Translations under genes and position numbers: made by a program
Notes under the pieces: generated by a model
Seen by the model: only the letters and a program-made list of their open reading frames with translations
The model's database searches: none
What the model was told of the DNA's origin: nothing
Origin: Triops longicaudatus
Lineage: Eukaryota; Arthropoda; Branchiopoda; Notostraca; Triopsidae
Assembly (NCBI GenBank): GCA_022885665.1
Contig: JAGQDJ010000213.1
Location: 1 to 64,000 of the forward strand
Length of the DNA stretch: 64,000 nt
Direction: 5' to 3'
Shown here: piece after piece, positions 59,691 through 64,000 of the stretch
Numbering within the stretch: position 1 is the stretch's first letter
Layout: the number at the start of each line of letters is the position of its first letter

Positions 59691-62340
59691 AACACACTGA
59701 GCGTCGTTAACTGGTACACAAAGTTTCTAGCGTGCCATGTGAATACCTGGGTACACACCCAATAACTTTCCCAGTGAGGAATTAACTTCAGGCATTCCCT
59801 GTCAAATTTGCTGCTCGGCGCTTAAATTTCTTTTTTTTTAGAGAATTTTTTAGGTAAAAATAGCCCACTAGGCGCACAAGATTTCGAGCTAGCATTTTTA
59901 CGCTGTTTTTTCATCTGGTATGGGGGAGTAAAAGTTAATTTTTATGGCAAGACTTGAGTTCCATTTTTACGCCCAATTGGCGACAATATACGAGGTCTAT
60001 AAAAGAAACAGCCTTTGGCGTTGGAATTACAAATACGTGGTTATAGAACGCTCGAATAATGGTGATCCTATCTTTTTCTTTGGAGGAGTGGGAGGTTTTT
60101 TTCTCTTTTTCATGGTGTGTAAGCAAGTATAGGGCTAGCTTACTAGGGGTTTTTAGGGGCTCTGTGTAATTTGCATAACAGCATATAGACGCTTTGTAGT
60201 ATGAAATCTGTTAGCTGGAGAAAAACAGGTAAAAAGAACATGTGTTTTTTGTTCTCTTTTTTTCCGTCTACTTCGCTCACTGGAGGTGGGTACTACCTTT
60301 TGGTACCGTTGAGGATTAGTTTAGTCAGAATCATTTTCAGAGCACAGCTAAAGCTAGATTTATGGGGTCTTGTGAAGATGGCTACGCAACTTGAAGCAAA
60401 AGGTCGTTTATCTCTTTTATTGTGTACGGGCATAAGGGTTTGTGTTCTATCAAGAGGTAAAGTCGTCATTATTTGGGATATGGTGATGTGATAGCAACAG
60501 GCTATTGACATTTCTTGGCCTTATAGGGAACCGTGCTCTGGGGGGAAATACAGCTTTAATATAACGTAACCGCCTCTTGTGTCACACCGTCGACGGATTT
60601 CGTTTTATTTCCCTTGCCCAAATGGAGTTTCGCTCTTGAGTTTTGAATGGCAGGTTCTGCGTGTTCACGCTTCGTAAAACACTTTATTAGACGAGAGAAG
60701 CGTTTTGCGTTTTTCGCCAAACCGTTAACCAAAGAATTTATAGGACTGGAACCCGTAAATTACGCTTTGCGTTTTTTTCCATATGCATTTACATCACGGA
60801 GCAGCGGGTTTCTTACCTTTGCTCTTCACTCGCTTGTGTTTCTTTTTCCCTTACGATGGTCAGGAAAGCTTAATCATCCTATTATACGTTGTGATGGTTT
60901 ATGGCCGGCAGTTTTGAAATTCATCGGCCGTCTTCAATGCTGGTCGTGTTTTGGTTGCACTATTTGCCGCTTCTTTTTTTTTCATCTGTTAACCAGTCGT
61001 TCAGCGGCGCTTAGTGCCAGGATTTTTCGAAGGGGAGTTCACACTTCTCTTTTCTTTGATTAAGCTTACCACGTCGTCGACAAGATTGAAAAAATCGTGT
61101 CGGATTGGCCAAAGGTAATCGAAGTGCATGATCAGGCGGGACGGCTCTTTTGTGGCGTTAAGGTGTGGAAGCTAATGGCCGTTATTAAGAGGGGTGTGGC
61201 TTGCGGTGCAGCAACATTTTTCGGCGGGTATTTTTTTATTACTCTTCATGTGACAAGATAATAATCCGCAGTAGCCAAAGCGGAGAAATTTTGCGCCATT
61301 TTTGACACGTTCGTGTGGATTTTTCGGCAGGGACCGCGGCACGTACCGGCGCCTCGTGTCTGCTTTACCCCCCGTTAAACGGGGAACGAGGGAATGAGTA
61401 AGGTTTTCTCGTAATCTGCAACTGAGCGCGATACTATCGAACGTGATTATGTAAATCAGGTCTTGTCTTGATGTATAACGGAGTTGTAAACGCAGTTGTC
61501 GGATGTTCCAGCCTCCTTTTTGAAGCCTGGAACTTGGAAACACAGCGAGCTTTCCCTTCGTGTTACCAAGTGAGGAAAAAAATGCCTGATAATGCGGCCC
61601 ACTGCATCTGTATACAGGGACCAAGGCATTGGAACTGTCATGAAATGACGGGATGGTGTTTTCCGGTTCGTGTTCTCTGAGCTTGTCGAGTTTTCAGCAC
61701 CGTTGTCGACAAACCCACCCCGAAACCCTTTTCTTGCTCGAAAACCTGGCGGTGGCCTGAATCCTACACGTGTGGTCCCATCACCGCTGGAGTCGGCGGT
61801 GCTTGGAGGAATTAAAAAGGGATACAAAAGGCAGCGTTGCTAAAAAGAAGGATTTAAAGTATTAGGGTACTTTGTCCGCAGAATCGTTGGGGCATAGATG
61901 CTTGATTTAGACAGGCAGGGCGACGAAGGATGAAACCGTTTTTACTAGTGGTACTCTCATCTGACAAGTACAAGAGGAAGCGAGTGAGCCCCCCCACTGT
62001 TATGAAATAGCTCGCTGAGAAGCGGTCGACATATTCAGCTTCATTATGTCAATCTTGTGTCCGAGTCCGGTGCAGTCAGGACAGTAATTTCCTGCTCAAC
62101 CTGGGAAGAATTATCCGTTTTTCTTCTATTTCCAAAACATGACAAGAGAAACAGCTTGCCGTCACGCATATGCTTCTCACGCTGATGCTTTCACGCTCCT
62201 CGTCGTCATCGCAGCCATACAGCGTGGTTTATGTAATGACAAGTTGTTGTATGCGACAGGGAAGAGAAATTAGATTAGCATAATTTGAACGCTTGGAATC
62301 GTCGTCCCCACGCTTTTTCTGCATACCACTTTCAAGCGCG

Positions 62341-62456
62341 TCGCTTTTTTATTCTTATTTATAGCATTTATTTTATTTTTGTTACTTATTTTTCTTTATT
62401 TTTTTGTTTATTTTCTATTTTTTGGAGGTTTATTTACTACTTTTTTTTATTTCTGA
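62341..62456. repeat. AT-rich low-complexity tract
   Basis: T-rich tract with interspersed A, similar in character to 27341-27436. A frame through it translates as Phe/Tyr/Ile-rich sequence and is not a gene. Confidence 0.85.
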
Positions 62457-64000
62457 GTGGACTTTTTATACATTTGAAACAGTTTTTCATTGCGGTTTCC
62501 CTTGAGCGTGACTTGTACAGCGCTGATGGCTGGGAGCTGGGAAAAAAGCTTGAGCTGGGAGCGGGAAACGCAAATAATTCACACCTACTTATTAAGTTTT
62601 TGCCTGCTCCATCTTCCTTAACTAGACTTTGAAATGTTTTGGACGGTTTTTTGTAGCGGTAAAGGAGCTTCTCAAGCAGACCGCCTGACAAGACCATGAA
62701 TTGTGGGGCTGTACCGATTTCGACAGGCCACTTAACCTATCCAATAAGATCAATTGATTTGTCAGTTACGCCGCAAGTATTTGATATAGCCTCTGCCGGA
62801 TTTTTTTCTGGTTAAGATTCATTTTTTTTTTTTTTTTGCCCTGGGTGCCGCATGGAGAGTTTTGAAGGCGCGTTTTCTGAATGACATGAGCCAAATGGCC
62901 GAGGGAAAACGTTACGGAGCGGTACCCTTTTTCGGAAAATTCCTCCTTTTCCTGTTTGGGTTGCCAGCTTTGAAGAGACAGATAAGCGCCAACTTGCACT
63001 TAAGTGGCAGCACGTGTTTGCGGGACCCTAAGGGAAGGGACGACCCCCGTCATAAAAACTTCCCGACTCCTGTGTGTCTGTTCATGTGGTGGCAGCCAAT
63101 TTTGTCCCCTCACTCGGGGCAAAGGTTTCGCTTAGCGTTTGTGGAAAAAGGTCAAGTTTGAACTAGCAACGCGTCCTTGCCAAAATGCCAACACGTTCAG
63201 CAGCGCGGGAGTAGTTCATTGAAAGCTGGGGTGCTGTACAGTCTTTTCAAAGCTTAGCGTTCTCTGACAACACACTCGACATTGAGTAAAAAAAGTGAAG
63301 GAAACCACGGCATACACATCCTTCTTATGGAGTTGACACGCGAATCCTGAGTAAACAAACCTGAACAAGCTTTGGAAACAATTTCTCTTCTTGACGCCAG
63401 CGTGAGTTTGCCCTATGCGCTAGGAATTTCGATGTTTCAGGGGTTTTTTTGCTCGTTTTTTTTTCGTCCAACTATTGCAGAGAAGGTGACAAGCAACAAT
63501 GGGTCTCTAATGCGGCTGGAAAGGTTTTCACGCTTTGCGGTAACGGCTGCGGCCGTACAGACGCCACAGAATGATTGTCAGATTATTTTAATTCATCAAA
63601 AGGATAATTTGCATACGTCAGGCCTCCTATGGTGCTGCAGACAATGGGTATTGTTCCAGAAGCGCGGCAATGAAGAGAACTTCAGACATAAACCGAAGAG
63701 ACAAGACCTGCTTTTTTTTTCTACAGTAGAGTTTGGCACACTCGGCCGAGAGATTTATTAGATCGGACTAAACTGATCCCGCGGGTTGTGCAACTGCGAC
63801 CTGATGCCAAGGAATCTAATTTAGCCGTCGCTTTCTCGCGCCCTTTGGCGGGGATATTTGACCACGTTATGGGAGTTACTTGTAAGAGGGACGCAAGTAC
63901 TGAATATTGTTACGTTCTACTCCTTTTCAAATTCCGTTTATTCGTAACTTCCAATTTACATCAACACCAAAACGAACTCCGATACAAAATCACACATAAA

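Larger units (their letters stand above)
54589..64000. other. Right end of window; no gene established
   Basis: About 9.4 kb of mixed-complexity DNA. Contains one CRE palindrome, two TATA-like promoters, an AT-rich tract and one possible exon. Frames up to 150 codons (61172-61624 minus, 60647-61063 plus) carry no domain. Any gene starting here would continue beyond the window. Confidence 0.5.

Noticed and set aside
61172..61827. Overlapping 150- and 123-codon frames, minus strand
   Set aside because: Two overlapping frames with no recognisable motif; composition like translated non-coding DNA.
1..64000. tRNA, rRNA, CRISPR or prokaryotic operon features
   Set aside because: No GGTTCRANNCC box in a cloverleaf context, no rRNA-like block, no spaced direct repeats, and gene structure is clearly eukaryotic.

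Overview
This is nuclear DNA from a eukaryote, almost certainly an arthropod. Genes are split by short GT-AG introns, there is no bacterial-style operon structure, and every protein recognised is animal-type. The compact genes at the left end, numerous homopolymer runs and roughly 40 % GC (by eye) would fit a branchiopod crustacean such as Daphnia, but that is an inference and not proven by any single feature.

Positions 1-18.6 kb form a dense gene block. Two SRSF3/SRSF7/Rbp1-type SR splicing-factor genes stand head to head (minus strand 591-1815, plus strand 2273-3569). They share a 457-bp upstream region and a common intron design in which every intron is phase 2. Converging on the plus-strand SR gene is CPSF6 (minus strand, 4078-8616, 10 exons, 617 aa), the 68-kDa subunit of cleavage factor Im, which itself carries a charged, SR-like tail. 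Upstream of CPSF6 on the same strand is an ORP5/ORP8-type oxysterol-binding-protein-related gene (minus strand, 9568-18564, 14 exons, 947 aa) with PH domain, EQVSHHPP lipid-transfer domain and C-terminal membrane anchor. I reconstructed all four by hand from splice sites. The exon phases close without a single frame break, and the two large proteins match their human counterparts exon after exon.

Positions 18.6-64 kb are sparse. On the plus strand there are three well-supported exons of a secreted or membrane-anchored ADAMTS-like/papilin-type extracellular matrix protein: a hydrophobic signal/anchor exon at 32.0 kb, a thrombospondin type-1 exon at 38.3 kb and an ADAMTS cysteine-rich exon at 44.4 kb. 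Its first exon and at least one linking exon were not found. Two further phase-compatible cysteine-containing exons (45.7 and 47.8 kb) may finish it. The rest is intronic or intergenic DNA with AT-rich runs, a small family of pogo/Tigger-type MITEs, several TATA-like core promoters, an excess of CRE palindromes, and a possible two-exon small secreted protein (54.5 and 57.2 kb).

Functionally, the left end groups three pre-mRNA processing genes (two SR proteins and CPSF6) within 8 kb. The lipid-transfer gene and the matrix gene have no evident link to them. No rRNA, tRNA, CRISPR array or intact transposase was recognised.
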